Source of the DNA: Pegoplata infirma
Lineage: Eukaryota > Arthropoda > Insecta > Diptera > Anthomyiidae
DNA length: 64,000 nt
Direction: 5' to 3'
Assembly (NCBI GenBank): GCA_963921195.1
Contig: OY992536.1
Location: 96,242,550-96,306,549, forward strand
A model generated the notes under the pieces. That model was not told where the DNA came from. It saw only the letters and a program-made list of their open reading frames with translations, and made no database searches. The first letter of the stretch is position 1, and each line of letters begins with the position of its first letter. This document shows, one piece after another, positions 1 to 12,603 of this stretch. Made by a program: the position numbers and the translations under genes.

Positions 1-210
1 AATTAATCGGATTTTCTTATTGTTCGATTAAGCGATTAATCGAAATTTGTCATTTTCGATTAATTGAATAAAATTAATCGATTAATCCAATAATTCCAAA
101 TTCAAATATTTTCTAAATTGAAAGATTTTTTTCAAAATTAATCGAACATTTATTCGTCTAAAATTGTTCGATCAATCGAACAAGAATTAATCGATTGAAC
201 ACTCTAGTAA
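1..210. repeat. Degenerate TTAATCGA-rich repeat
   Basis: Many imperfect direct and inverted copies of the palindromic motif ATTAATCGATTAAT and its variants (attaatcg, cgattaatcg, gttcgattaa). The left limit lies outside the window. It looks like the edge of a decayed simple or foldback repeat. No coding potential is seen, nor in the AT-rich stretch from 211 to about 620. Confidence 0.5.
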
Positions 211-624
211 ATAAATTTGTTTATTATATTATATTTTTCCGCTTATTATATTTTTTCCGCCTTGTAGCCCATCGCGTCTATTGTAAATAATGTCTGATCT
301 TACTATAGTGTGTCTGCTTTAAAAAAATTTACATTTGTATCTGTTTGTAATATGGAGACATAAATAAATTCCAAAACTAAAAATTCAGTCTATGTAAATT
401 AAAATTCTATAACTGCAAGTAAATTTGCAATTTCATGCGACAAATGTAAAACATTTGTTTTATCGTTGACACTTAATTAGCAAATTTAGGTTAAAAATTT
501 TCTTTTGTACAAAAAAAAACACAAAATTTTAAACTGAATTTGTCCAAAATATTTAAAAATGAAAATCATGTTATGTTAGTTTTTTTTTTTTTTTTTGAAA
601 ATACATATTATTTTGTACATGGAC

Positions 625-930
625 TGAATAGACGACCGAACACTTCGGTAAAAACAATGGATTTTTTCATAATTAATTTTTTTTTTTAGTATTTTGGACA
701 AATTTTGGTTGTAGTTCAGATTTTTGTTGGGGTGTTTAAAGATGATTCTGAATGTCAAATGTAAGTACTAAGTTAAACAACATTCCTCGAATTCCTTAAA
801 TTTTACAAATAGATTTGCTTTCAATCATTTGATCAAAATCCGGTAGTCCTCAAAATTTTTCCAACTACTCTTTAATTCTAAATTTGTGAAAAACATTGTG
901 TTTCAGCCGAACTGTTCGGTAGGACACTAT
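625..930. mobile_element. ACCGAAC foldback element, degenerate copy
   Basis: The left end (gacgaccgaacacttcggta) and the right end (accgaactgttcggt before gtaggacact, read inverted) form a diverged terminal inverted repeat. Internal sequence (a ggggtg...gatgattctga...aagttaaac block) resembles the interior of the better-preserved element at 62932-63310. Both are short non-coding foldbacks with (T)GTCCGACCGAAC-type ends. I could not fix a target duplication. Bases 931-1536 after it are AT-rich with nothing recognisable. Confidence 0.45.
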
Positions 931-1545
931 TTTTTTAATATAATTTAAAATAAATTTCTTTTGAAGAATAATGTTATTTTGTTTGAATTTTTTTTTTTGT
1001 ATATAAATTAATATAAATAATTGTTTTAACATTAAATTAATTATTTTTTTAACATTTTAATATGTTGTTTTTTAACTTTTCATGCAATTAAAATAAATAA
1101 AAATTAATAATATTATTAACGATAATGTTGTAATTATATGTATTTTATTAAGTTCATATGTATGACTTCAAGGCTTTCTACTTCCTACATAAAAAAATTT
1201 AATTATACGAGAATATATGCTAATTATGAATTTCAAATAAAGGTTTCATTCATTCATTTGCGAGATATGTTATAATGGTAATTTATCATTTTTGTTACAA
1301 CATTTTAAGATTAATTTGATATAATAATTATAAATTTGTATTAATTGCTCTTAAAAGGATTTCCTATAACAGAGAACTTATGACTTTAAGGCAAATCAAG
1401 TTTAAACTGTCATTTATATTGGAGATCGATTTTAGAGAAATTAGCATGCCAATCTAATATATACTTATATTACACAGTGCAGCAGGTTTTAGGTTATCGA
1501 GTGCAAAATACTTCTTGTAACGAATTTCTCGAAGCACTTATCGAA

Positions 1546-2052
1546 GGTGCCGTGACATAGCCCCCACAGACATTATCCCAATTCCTGTTTGGGGAAAATG
1601 GGGATATGACCGAAAAAAATTTGGACATAGTCACAATAAAAAGTGGACATAACTCCCAGAAATCACTGGGATAATTTCATAGATCTGAGTTCAGTGAGTC
1701 CTGATATGTGTGAGTTTTTAATTTAAACATAGTTAAGCAAAAAAGGTTTTCTGCGCAGCCGGCCTTTGGCCGGGCTTAGGGATTACAAACTCCATAAATT
1801 AATTGAGCGGCTTCGCAAAATATTTTTTTTTGTAGCAGAGCTATACGCGTTCAGTATTTTATGGGGACTATGACCGATCCAATTTCGGTCATATTCTCCA
1901 TAAAAAAGGACATAATCGCCATGGATATTATGAACGTTTTGAAAGTGGTCATAGTCCCCATAACAAATATGGGGTTATGACCGCGATCTGTTCGGTAATA
2001 ATCCCTATTTCCGTTATGGGGGTAATGTCCATGGGGCCTATGTCCGGGCACC
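1546..2052. mobile_element. GGTG-ended foldback element, copy A (9-bp target duplication)
   Basis: Element of 507 bp starting GGTGCCGTGACATAG and ending CTATGTCCGGGCACC, flanked by the perfect 9-bp direct repeat CTTATCGAA (1537-1545 and 2053-2061). The arms are built from many inverted and direct variants of GGACATAATCCCCAT and GGTCATAATCCCC. Between them at about 1751-1800 sits a core with a CCGGCC-TTT-GGCCGG hairpin followed by TTAGGGATTACAAACTCC. There is no coding capacity. Nine-base duplications are known for Mutator-like elements and for Drosophila Foldback, so it is probably a non-autonomous relative of one of these; the superfamily is inference. Confidence 0.85.
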
Positions 2053-2358
2053 CTTATCGAAACTTAAACATCGTATATTCGGATTTTGTGCCTAAAACTT
2101 GACTTTTCTCGGAAACCACACGCAAAAAATAAACATGATTGCGAAGGTGACATGACATAATCCCCACGGACATAACCCCCATTTCCGTTATGGGGATTAT
2201 GACCAAAACGAATTCGGTCATAATCCCCATAACGGTAGTGGGGACTATGACCGAAAAAAAATTGGACATAATCCCAATAAAAAATGGACATAATTCCCAG
2301 TTTTATGGGGACAATGACCACGTAAAAATTGGACATAATTAATCCCCATTACTGGGAT

Positions 2359-4266
2359 CAGAGGCGTATCCAGGATTTTATTTCGGTGGGGGCCCAACAT
2401 TTTTTTCAATTTTTTTTTTTTTAATTTACATAACAGCACATGTTTAAGAATTTTTCTCGATCTTTTCATTGAACTGAATGTAACACAATCAGATTCTTCA
2501 TTTTTGTGTAAGTTTAAAACTGTTGGGGGAAAAAAATTAAAATTTTTTGAGAGTCTTAAAGTGTGAATTGTATAAGATGCTGATACATTTTAACAAAGAA
2601 GATTATCAGAATCTGATTTTTTTTTTTCAAAGAAAAGTCTATGATTCTATGACAATTCCCAGTTAAGACAGTTTTTGTTATAGAAAAAGTCAACGACTTT
2701 AAATCATATTTCCAATGGAAAACGTTTCTCGAGAAAAAGTCACTTTAGAAAATGATTCTATAAACATATGTATTCATAAAATACTTTTCCAAAAGAAAAG
2801 ACTCCGATTGTAAGACATTTTCCCCGAATCTGAGATATTTCTAGTCTAGCACATTTTCTCAGAAACATTCTACACAAAAAGTTGTTGATTCTTCGAAAAC
2901 CTTCTCTTTTTCTATAAGAAAAATAATTCAGATGCTGAGACCTTTTTTAAAAGAAAACAGTATAAAAAACTCTTAGATTCTGAAAGCTTTTTCCTAAAGA
3001 AAAACTCTCGGATTTTGAGAAAATTTTCCTGTTGAAAAAGTCTAAGAATCTTGGACATTTTTCCTATAGAAAAAGTCTCCGATTCTTTTTTCTATAGAAA
3101 AATGTTCTAATTCTGAGACATTTTTCCTATAGAAAGTCTCAGATTCTTTTAGAAAACTTCTCAGATTCTTCGACATTTTTCCTCAGATTCTCAGACATTT
3201 TTTCTACAGAAAATTTCTTAGATGTTGAGACATTTTTCCTATCGAAAAAGTCTCAGATGCTTAAGCACTTTTCCTATATAGAACAAGTCTCAGATTCTGA
3301 GACATTTTGCCTAGTAAATTGTCAGATTCTGAAACATTTTTCATATAGCAAAAGCCTCAGATTCTGAGACATTTTTCCTAAAGAAAAAGTCTCAGATTCT
3401 GAAATATTTTTCCCATAGAAAAATACTACTATTTCTATACAAAAAGTCTCAGCATGTGTCTTTGAGTAATTTTTCCTATGCACAAAATCATAGATGTTGA
3501 GATAATTTTCCTTAAGAAAAATTCGTTGATTCTGAGACATTTTTCGTAAAAAATGTATAAGATTCTGAGACATTTTCCTAGATTGTAAGAAAAATTCTCA
3601 GATTCAGAGACATTATTCCTATAGAAAGTTCTCAGATTCTAAAACATTTTTCATTTTTTTATAGAAAAAATTTCAGATTTTGAGACATTTTTTAGATTCA
3701 GAGACATCATTCCTATAGAAAGTTCTCAGATTCTGAAACATTTTTCTTATAGAAAAGCCTCAGATTCTGGGAATTTTTTATAGAAAAAGTCTTAGATTCT
3801 GAGAAAAGGGACAATTATTCCGATAGAAAAAGTCTTAGATTATCAGACATTTTTCTTATAGACAGTTTTAGATTCTGAGACATTTTTTTTTTAAAGTGTC
3901 AGATTCTGCGACATTTTTTCTTTAAGAAATAGTCTCGTTCTGAAACATTTTTCTAAAAGACAAAGTAGCATTTTAAGATTTTACTACATTTTACGTACAA
4001 AAAATGGACCTACCATTTTTTGTGTACATAAAGGTTTAGGTTCTAAGATATTTTTTCATTAGAATCATAAGTTGAAAAGTTTAAATTCAAAGAAAAAATT
4101 TTCAGATTTTGAGATTTTTTTTACAGAATATTTTTCAAAACATTTTTCTTCAAAAAATTTTAAATTCTTAATGTTTTTAGATTTTTTTAAAGAAGTTTTT
4201 TACCAAATCCTGAAATTTGTGAAATCATTTCGGGGGGGCCGGTCCCCCCCCCTGTATACGCCACTG
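2359..4266. mobile_element. hAT-like non-autonomous element carrying a minisatellite
   Basis: 1908 bp. The ends are CAGAGGCGTATCCAGG on the left and the complement of CAGTGGCGTATACAGG on the right, each followed by a G/C run. The perfect 8-bp duplication ACTGGGAT occupies 2351-2358 and 4267-4274; eight bases and CAG-type ends fit the hAT superfamily. It lies inside foldback copy B and is therefore younger. Instead of a transposase it carries a roughly 1.3-kb degenerate tandem array. Short open frames inside are products of the repeat, not genes. Confidence 0.85.
2620..3960. repeat. Degenerate minisatellite, about 35-bp unit
   Basis: Imperfect tandem copies with the approximate unit TCAGATTCTGAGACATTTTT followed by CCTATAGAAAAAGTC. 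Unit length varies through small deletions, and half-units such as the 3600-3770 segment are repeated. The unit contains the palindrome CAGATTCTG. A related array with CGTATAG in place of CCTATAG is at 21000-21397. Confidence 0.85.
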
Positions 4267-4745
4267 ACTGGGATTATGTCTACTATACTAATAGGATATA
4301 GTCCCAATAATTATGTGAATTTTTTTTTGTCTTAAAAGTTTTTCTGCGTAGCCGGCCTTCGGCCGGGCTTAGGGATTACAAACTCCATGCATTAAACCCA
4401 CCCTCTCCACAAAATAAAGGGATTATGACCGAAATTGTTTTGGACTTAGTCCCCATAATATGAATGGGGGTTATGACCGAAAAACTTTCGGTCGTAATCC
4501 CAACAGGGAAGGGACATAATCCCCATTGGGATTATGACCGTTTTTGAAATGGTCATAGTCCCCACAACTAATATGGGGATTATGTCCGTAATGCATTGGG
4601 TCATAATCCCCATTTCCGTTATGGGGATAATGTCCGTGGGGATTATGCCCTGTCACCGATTGCGAACACACCACAATGGAGAAGTAACATAGTATGATTG
4701 ATAACTTTATCATAACATGATTGTTACTATCATTTTACGATCTAT

Positions 4746-5025
4746 CCCAGTTGGCAAAATAAAAGCACACCTGACATACTGCTGACTCTCCCTTTATGAA
4801 ATCGCTGACATCTTCATACAATTTTCAAAATGTCATCAATGACATATCAGCAGTTGGTCAGCAGTGTCCACCAGTATCGGTGGCCACAAACAATTCGATT
4901 AAACAACCGCTGACCAACTGCTGACATGTCATTGATGACATTTTGAAAAATTGTATGAAGATGTCAGCAATTTGATAAAGGGAAAGTCAGCAGAATGTCA
5001 GGTGTGATTTTTTTTGCCGACTGGG
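4746..5025. mobile_element. 280-bp foldback MITE
   Basis: Almost the whole element is an inverted repeat. The ends are CCCAGTTGGCAAAA and the complement of CCCAGTCGGCAAAA. Arms of about 120 bp (...CACCTGACAT...CTGCTGAC...GACATTTTGAAAATTG...) surround a loop of about 40 bp near 4875-4905. The mismatched arms indicate moderate age. No target duplication longer than 2 bp was seen. Confidence 0.75.
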
Positions 5026-5075
5026 ATGCTGATCATAGTATGATAAAAAGTTGCAACTTTATAATTGTTGATGAT

Positions 5076-5111
5076 AATAGTATTATAATGATCAATAGTA
5101 TTATAATGATC
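5076..5111. repeat. 18-bp perfect tandem duplication
   Basis: The 18-mer aatagtattataatgatc occurs twice head to tail (5076-5093 and 5094-5111). It is a short local duplication just right of the 280-bp foldback. Confidence 0.9.
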
Positions 5112-5761
5112 AAATGAAACAACCAATCTGTTGCCCCTCCATTTGTGCCGCAATCATTTTCCAATCATATTTTTTCTCTGTGTGCAATAGGAATTTTGTT
5201 TACCTGTCTTCGGCACAATTGTAGCAATGCAATTTTGAGACACTAACAATAAGTCCATTTTTTCGGTTTAGTTTGTTTCACACTTTTTTCTCCTAGTCTA
5301 CAGCTAATAATCTGCCGAAGACTGAAAACAAAATTCCAATTGGTTTCCAAGTTAAAGCCGTGTAAATTGGCATGCTCTTCGAAAAAATCCAAAGCGCAAA
5401 TGTGGTTTTGGTAATTTTCATAAGTTTCTCGAGAAATTTCACACACAAAGGAGTTTGCATTTTATGTCCCAGTTAAAATTTTTATGAACTGACAGCAGCT
5501 TTTGAAAAGGAACCCTGAGTTAATGAGCGCATCCAAACCTGCTGAATTCATGCATGATTCTTTAGGCGATGTCCCACTTTAGAGCGCTAGTTGGTAGCAC
5601 TGAAAAAGCGCTCTTGAGATGAAATGAAATCACATGTCTTTAGAGAGCTGAATAAAGCATTCTTTTATAGCGCCGAATAATGAGCAACAATGATGCAGTG
5701 AAATCATGTGGCTTTGTCTAAAATTCATGCTTTTTCACACTTTTTTTTTTACACTTTTTTT
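5112..5761. other. Unassigned stretch
   Basis: No element ends were recognised. One 67-residue open frame on the minus strand (5243-5446; MCEISRETYENY at its start) has less biased composition than the AT-rich noise around it, but I recognise no family and see no splice or promoter context. I do not call it a gene. Confidence 0.3.
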
Positions 5762-6395
5762 CAAAAGTGTATGTCCCCTAAAGGTAACTCACATGCAAAA
5801 TATCACTCCGATCGGAGTTTATCTTCTGTCTCCACTTTGAGCCTCAAAATTGGGGTTGTTGCAAAAAAAGACTTAAAAAAAAAAAACTTGATACCAAAAA
5901 AATGGCATGATTTTGGGGGCGTTCTCAAAACACCTTTTTGCAAAATTTTAAAATTTTATTAAAAAAAAATTTAAATATATCATTTTTTCTTTCTGAATTC
6001 ATTAAGAACACCTTGGAGAAGAAAAATGTGAAATATGGCGGAATTCCGTTGGACCACTTTTCGAAAATCGCGGGGGGAAGTTTGCGGATTTCAAGGAAAT
6101 GTTGGTTTTACCAATAATTTGGATTAATAAAATCTTATAAATTTTGTTTTGGGCAAATTAACTGTTTTTTGGTGTCGTAGCATTCTATTAGATAACTTTA
6201 AGTCTGTCATGAAATCTTATCGATCTAGGACGTCTTTAACCCACATTGGCTGGAGGACAAAATGATCCCCGCAGAAAATTTGAAGTTTTGAGCTTCTGTG
6301 TTTTATCTCCCAACTATAATTTTGTATTAATATATTATCTTTAAAAAATCATTAACCCTTCCTGGGGGTCAGTCTTGGAAATGACCCCTTAATGA
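5762..6395. repeat. Truncated copy of the CCGATCGGAG foldback family
   Basis: Closely matches the left arm of the element at 10500-19260. Landmarks in order are aaaagtgt...gtcccctaa, ctccgatcggagtttatctt, ttttgggggcgttctcaaaa, ctttctgaattcattaagaa, ggtgtcgtagcattctatta and aacccacattggctgg. The copy begins abruptly near aaaagtgt and stops after aaatgacccc, so both the outer end and the opposite arm are missing. The following 6396-6722 is AT-rich and unassigned. Confidence 0.7.
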
Positions 6396-6722
6396 CGCAC
6401 CATTGGAAAAGTATAAATGATTTTAAGATTGGAAAATTACAATAAAATGTTTTCAAAAAATTTTAAAAAATAGTAATAATCGTTATCCCACGATCCTCCT
6501 GGCAAAAAAATTTGTAGAATCGATAGATGTTTTACACAAAAAAATTTCAAAAATATCGAAGAGTACAAACATTTTCAAAAATGAGATTTAAATTTTAAAA
6601 ATCGCATACTAGAGCGCTTTTAAGAATTTTTTGGTATTTTTTTTTTAAAGTACGTAAAAAAAAATTTTTGAAAAAAAAAATTTAAATTTGGACCATTATT
6701 TAAGAAGTTATGAGTAAAAGAA

Positions 6723-9580
6723 CCCAAGCAGAAAAATATGTCGGTACAAAAAATAAAGCTCTGGTAAAGCACTTTATTTTAAGTAAATAAAGTAGTATGC
6801 AATATCACATAGGAAAGGGCTCGGCCAGTTCTTTGCCAGTATAGTTTTTCAACCACATTTTAATATAAAGCTCTGGTAAAACACTTTATTTTTTGTATAG
6901 TAAGGAGCCAAATTTAAATATAAAATTCTAATTCATTTGTTTTTTAACCATTTTACATGCTTAATAATAATTACACTGTAAAATAGCTATAAAAATTGGA
7001 GCAGAAAAAAAAATAAACTTCGAAACACGTAAACTCAATTTTGGGTCGTAGAATCATTTAACGTTCCCTATTGACTGATCAAACTCAAGAGATATTATAT
7101 TAATATGCGATTTTCAATCTATTTTTGTATTATTATATTACCTTAAATTGAAAATAAATTTATTGTATCTTAAAGTTTGATTTAAGTTTTGACTAATAAA
7201 CATAAAGTAATTCAAATTAGTTTTCGAAGTCTTTTTCCAGAAAAATATATAAATGACCAATATAGAAGACTTTGCAATAGCCCAATTGGATGAACACATT
7301 GGAAATTTGTTAACGCGGAGTTTGTCCCTTCGTTTATTGCTTTGATATATTCATTCGTTTTTCAAAATTTCACTAATTCACACTCATATTTTCAGCAGAA
7401 TCACTAATACCATCATGTTGTTCGTATTCAGAATTGCTTTGATTTGAATTGTAATTGATTCTACAAATATAATTGAAGTATCTGTTTCAAAGTGATATTA
7501 CTTCCATTTTTAGTGAATAAGCAGTTTGGAGGATTGGAAGTCTTGGTACACCTTTCACAGAAAATAATATCGTGATTTTTTTTTTAATTAAAAATGGATT
7601 TGATATTAAATTTAACTTCAATTAAACATTTTAATTGATTCAATTAATGTTTTAATTGAATTCTTAACTTTACTGAAAATAAAAATAAAATAAACAAACG
7701 AAACCGGTTTTGTATGCATTAGTGTTAGTAGCAAATGAAAAAATAAAATGCAAAAAACAACAAAAAAAACTTTTGAACTATTGTTTTGTATATTTTGGTG
7801 GTAGCAGCCAATGAATACGTAAAAGCAACAAAAAAATTTAGTTTTATTGTTTTCTTTAAGGCGAGCGGTCGTTGCGGATAAATTGTTTTGATAATAAAAT
7901 GTGTACAGTTGTGTTTTGCACATTGAAATATAATACAATTTTTTTTTGATTCAACTTTACTAAGGCGACAAAAATGCATGCAATAACAAGATTTAAAAAT
8001 GTAATTTTAAATAGTTATTGATATTTTAAAATACTACTATAATGTTTCTATGCAAAACTATACCAAGTGTTTATATTTAATAAAGAAAATAAATTTCTTA
8101 ATAATGTAAAACAAAAACATTCTATGTTTATTTATTTTAGGGCATTTTTTGAAGTTCAACTTTTAAAATTAAATTGAGTTTTGGTCTTTTTTCAATGAAA
8201 AATTTTATGTGAATCAATAAATCTATATTATTGATTTTCAATTTTATATTAATTTTTTTTTAATTTATTTAATTACAATTTTAATTGGTTTTCCATTTTA
8301 TTTTCAATTAAAACTTTAATTGATTCAATTAACAATTTAATTAAGTTTTAAAACTATTTTCAAACAAAATGAGTAATTAATATGCGCATTTTCGTGATAC
8401 GTCCGAAATCAATTAATTTTTTAATTGAATCAACGAATTTCGTAATTGAAATTCATTTTTATTTTTTTCTGTGTTGCAAAATATAATAAAAATTCGCTTA
8501 AAAACCACAAACTTAAAATCGAAATTTCTCTTAATCTTGACCTGATCTGTCAAAACGGAGAATGCCACTGGATTCCACTACCCAAAATTAAGTTTATGTG
8601 TCTCAGTGTTATTTATGTAAAAGAGTTAAAGCAATTGCTGTATTATAAACTTTGGTAAGAATACACTCAAATTCGACCAATGCGGAAATTAAAAAAATTT
8701 CATATTTGACGGCTTATAGCACAAGGGGTTCAATTGACTTCTGTTTAGTAATGAGAAAAAATAGAATAAAGTTTTAATAACTAGACTGATTTTCAACCGA
8801 TTTTAGTTTTTATTGCCTTTTTAGAGAGACTATTTACTGCAAATCGCAATTTTGTAATCATTTGAATTCAAACTTAACTTAAGATATCAAAGAATTGAGA
8901 AAATTAGTAGAAAGCCAATCTAAGAAAAAAGGCTCTTTAACCCCCTTGTCTTTTAAGCACTTTTTTTAGAGGATTTTTTAATTAAAATTTCTTTAACTAA
9001 CATTTCCATTTTGCAGTAAACATACGTTGTCAGGATGGGTGAATGTAATTTCAAATCCACGAATATTCACAAAAGAAAAAACTACTCTTCTTAGCGTAAC
9101 CGGATTTTAAAGTGGCTAATTTGCTCGATGACAAAATGCGATAAGTTGTATAAAATACTGCATATACTGATCATATTTCAGTGTTTATTAAAATTATCTC
9201 TTTACTGTATAATAGAACAAATTGGAACTGAGCGGCATTCTAATTATATATATTTATTAAATCAAAAGATTTTCTCTGAAATTCTTCTTTTAGTCTTAAA
9301 TATTTAAAAAAATAATAATAAATTTTATAAAATAAAATCAACAAACAAAATTACTTTGTTGTTGCTTTTAAACTGCTCTCAAAAAGTACTTTGTTATGTT
9401 GCTTTTAAAGTACTATAAAAAAGCACTTTTACAGAGCTAAAAAAACCTATACGGCAGACCGTTTACCATGGTTATCATTAGGGCGCTGATAGAGTACTTT
9501 ACTACATTGCTTTCCCAGCACTTATACTACCAAATAAGGCACTTTGTCAGCACTCTCCCGTCTGTATTTTTCTGCCTGGG
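6723..9580. mobile_element. CCCA(A/G)GCAGAAAAATA element, 2.9 kb
   Basis: Left end CCCAAGCAGAAAAATATG; right end the complement of CCCAGGCAGAAAAATAC. Subterminal sequence on both sides is rich in AAAGCACTTTATTTT and AAGTACTTT motifs (6750-6900 and 9350-9560). The same ends bound the element at 12209-18153. The flanks are AA on both sides, in line with a 2-bp duplication as at the other copy (TA). No transposase was found, so it is non-autonomous. A CACAGAAAA MITE lies inside. Confidence 0.6.
7556..8474. mobile_element. CACAGAAAA-ended MITE with TTAATTGATT repeats
   Basis: Left end CACAGAAAATAAT and right end ATTTTTTTCTGTG are inverted. The interior has repeated ttaattgattcaattaa motifs near both ends (7620-7660, 8310-8345, 8410-8450). 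The termini resemble those of the MITE at 58642-58892. Target duplication uncertain. Open frames inside are low-complexity. Confidence 0.5.
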
Positions 9581-10499
9581 AAGTTTAAGTAAAGGAACAA
9601 ACTACCAATTTTTAAAAATTCGATATCTTTTGAACTAGTCATCAAAAAAATCTGAAAATTTACCACGAAGGAGTTTTCGAAGGGTACTAAAAACTATAAA
9701 CAAATTGGGAAAATTAAAAAAAAAAAAATTTTCAAAGTGTCCGATTTGACATGGAATGCCCCATATGTAAGTGCTCAAAAATTTTCAAAAAAAATGTCAA
9801 CGAAACGAACGTGACTCCGAGCTTAAAGGTTCTATTTCTACACAGTTTTTATGAGAGACTTAAAATTACAATAAAAGATTCCTATTGACTTTTATCATGA
9901 TCCTTCCTTTTATCCGAAGTTCTGGGCTGGCATGTTAGTAGACAATAAATACAAAATGATAATTTTGATAAATTTGATAGATATTGGACGGATTTCGTAT
10001 TTTTTTTTAAAGTGGTAAAGTTCTTAACATGGTTGAATTGTTAAAAAAAGAATTACAAAAAAAAAATTACGATTATAAAAATTTTATAATTGATCAATAT
10101 CATTTCGTGTTAATAATATTCATTGATGATATTTTCATTTAAGCCGTACTAAATTAAATCAAGTTTTTTTATTCATTAATTAACTTCAATATTTTTACTC
10201 ATTCATTCACAACAAATAAAAAAAAACTGAATTAAAATTGAGATTTATTCAAATAAATTTATATAAATTTATTACAAGTTAATAATAAATTATCATGTTT
10301 AAACGTTATAGAAAAAATGCGCTACAATAAAGTTGTAGGCGGCTTTTTACTACATTTTATTGTTTAAAATCAAGTTTTTATTAAAAAAAAAAAAAACTAT
10401 GACAAACATTTAAGGTAAAAAAAGGTGTGATAGATTATTTTCAAATAGATTTTAATGGAGGAAAATCGAGGCACAGTGCCGAGAAAACTGTTTCGTGAA
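9581..10499. other. AT-rich stretch without recognisable element
   Basis: Contains a caaagtgtccgatttgacat block near 9737, in line with decayed repeat DNA, and runs of A and T. No ends, inverted repeats or coding potential could be supported. Confidence 0.4.
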
Positions 10500-12603
10500 C
10501 TTCCCAGCAAAAACTCAATATATGAGTAAGTGCTTACTAGGGGGGCTCGTTTTTGGGATTTTCTCTCTGATCAAATTCTAATACCCGCCAAAAGTGTCGG
10601 TCCCCTAAGGGTAACTCACGTGCAAAATATTATTCCGATCGGAGTTTATCTTCTGTCTCCACTTTGAGCCTCAAAATTGGGGTTTTTGCAAAAAAGGACT
10701 TTAAAAAAAAAAAAAAAGTTTTTTTATTAAAATAATGAAAAAAAATTTTTTGTATAATATTTAATCGTAAATACTTAAATATGAAATTTAAAGATTTTAC
10801 GGTATCATTAACCCATTCAAACTTGATACCAAAAAATAGCATGATTTTGGGGGCGTTCTCAAAACACCTTTTTTCAAAATTTGAAAATTTGATTAAAAAC
10901 AAAATTTTAAATATACCATTTTTTCTTTCTGAATTCATTAAGAACACCTTGGAGATGAAAAATGTGAAATATCGCGGATATCCGTCGAGCCACTTTTTGG
11001 GAATCGCGGGGGGAAGTTAGCGGATTTCAAGGAAATGTTGGTTTTATCAATAATTTGGATTAATAAAATATTATAAATTTAATTTTTGTGCAAATTAACT
11101 GTTTTTTGGTGTCGTGGCATTCTATTAGATAACTTTAAGTCTGTCATAAAATCTTACCGATCTAGGACGTCATTAACCCACATTGGCTGGGGGATAAAAA
11201 TTACCCCCGCCGGAAATTTGAAGTTTAGAGCTTAAATTTTGTGCTAATAACAAGTATAAAACGGCTTTTGTGTTTTTTACCCTAACTATTATTTTGTATT
11301 AATATATTATCTTTAAAAAAATCGTTAACCCTTCTTGGTAAGGGGTCAAAAATGATCCATTCAATAAAAAGTATATATTTTTTATAGACAATTAATTTGT
11401 GGTAGTCTATTAGAAAACTTTAAATCAGCCCTTAAATTTCACCTGTTTAAGTTATCTTTAACCCACATTGGTCAGGGGTCAAAAATGACCCCGGCAAAAA
11501 CTTTTCGGCATAGTGCTTGAATTTTTTGATATCAACAAAAATTTTTTTTTTATTGAATGGGTCATTTTTGACCCCTACCAAGAAGGGTTAACGATTTTTT
11601 TTAAAGATAATATATTAATACGAAATAATAGTTGGGGTAAAAAACACAAAAGCCGTTTTATACCTGTTTATAGCACAAAATTTAAGCTCTAAACTTCAAA
11701 TTTCCTGCGGGGGTCATTTTTGAACCCCAGCCAATGTGGGTTAAAGACGTCCTAGATCGGTAAGATTTCATGACAGACTTAAAGTTATCTAATAGAATGC
11801 CACGACACCAAAAAACAGTTAATTTGCCAAAAATGAAATTTATAAGATTTTATTAATCCAAATTATTGATAAAACCAACATTTCCTTGAAATCCGCTAAC
11901 TTCCCTCCGCGATTCCCAAAAAGTGGCTCGACGGATATCCGCCATATTTCACATTTTTCTTCTCCAAGGTGTTCTTAATGAATTCAGAAAGAAAATATGG
12001 TAAAGGGTGTCCGAAATTGAGGTATCATTTTAATTTTAATGTAAAAATGAGTTTTTTTTTCAGATATTAAAAATATTTTTATTTCAGTTTACTACAAATA
12101 GGTTCCGGTTAAAAATAAAAAAATATGTGGGTCAAGTGACCCCATTTACTGCCTCGGCAGGCTCCCAATAGTTTACCAAAATTAGCAAACACGTTTTTCA
12201 ATAAACTACCCACGCAGAAATTGCCAGCGGTACAAAAAATAAAGTACTGCCAAAATACTTATTTTTTGTAAACTGAAGCGCTTTGCCAACGTTTCAAATT
12301 ACAACCTTAAAAGTGCTTTGGCATTACTTTTGTACAATTTTTGTTAGAATATTTTTGTTTATATTTTTACTACTAGCTGACCCGATCCGCGTTGCTGGCC
12401 CTAAGAAAACATTGATTTTTTTATTGCATCTTGATCTTAATATACAGTGTCGGACAAAACTAAAGCACGGGACTGTGTCCAGAAGTAGCCTTTAGTTCCA
12501 CCTTGGTTAGCACTTTTTCACTCTATAGAGAAATCTATTGAAAAACAGACAGACGCAATGTTAATTATAGTGTATCATTTTACGTATTCTTTTCGAATCG
12601 TGG

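Larger units (their letters stand above)
2146..4657. mobile_element. GGTG-ended foldback element, copy B, split by a hAT-like insertion
   Basis: Starts GGTGACATGACATAATCCCC and ends in its complement, closing with CCCTGTCACC. It is flanked by the perfect 9-bp duplication GATTGCGAA (2137-2145 and 4658-4666). Without the 1908-bp insertion and its 8-bp duplication the element is about 596 bp. The core at 4341-4430 repeats that of copy A: a CCGGCC-TTC-GGCCGG hairpin, then GGGCTTAGGGATTACAAAC, then a CCCACCCTCT block. Copies A and B lie only 93 bp apart but have different duplications, so they are independent insertions. Confidence 0.88.

Noticed and set aside
3322..3573. 83-codon minus-strand frame rich in SQNL/FLREK
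   Set aside because: Periodic product of the minisatellite read in one frame; the same happens at 21081-21372.
5243..5446. 67-residue minus-strand frame MCEISRETYENY
   Set aside because: Composition is plausible, but there is no recognised family, homologous copy or splice context; kept only as a note.
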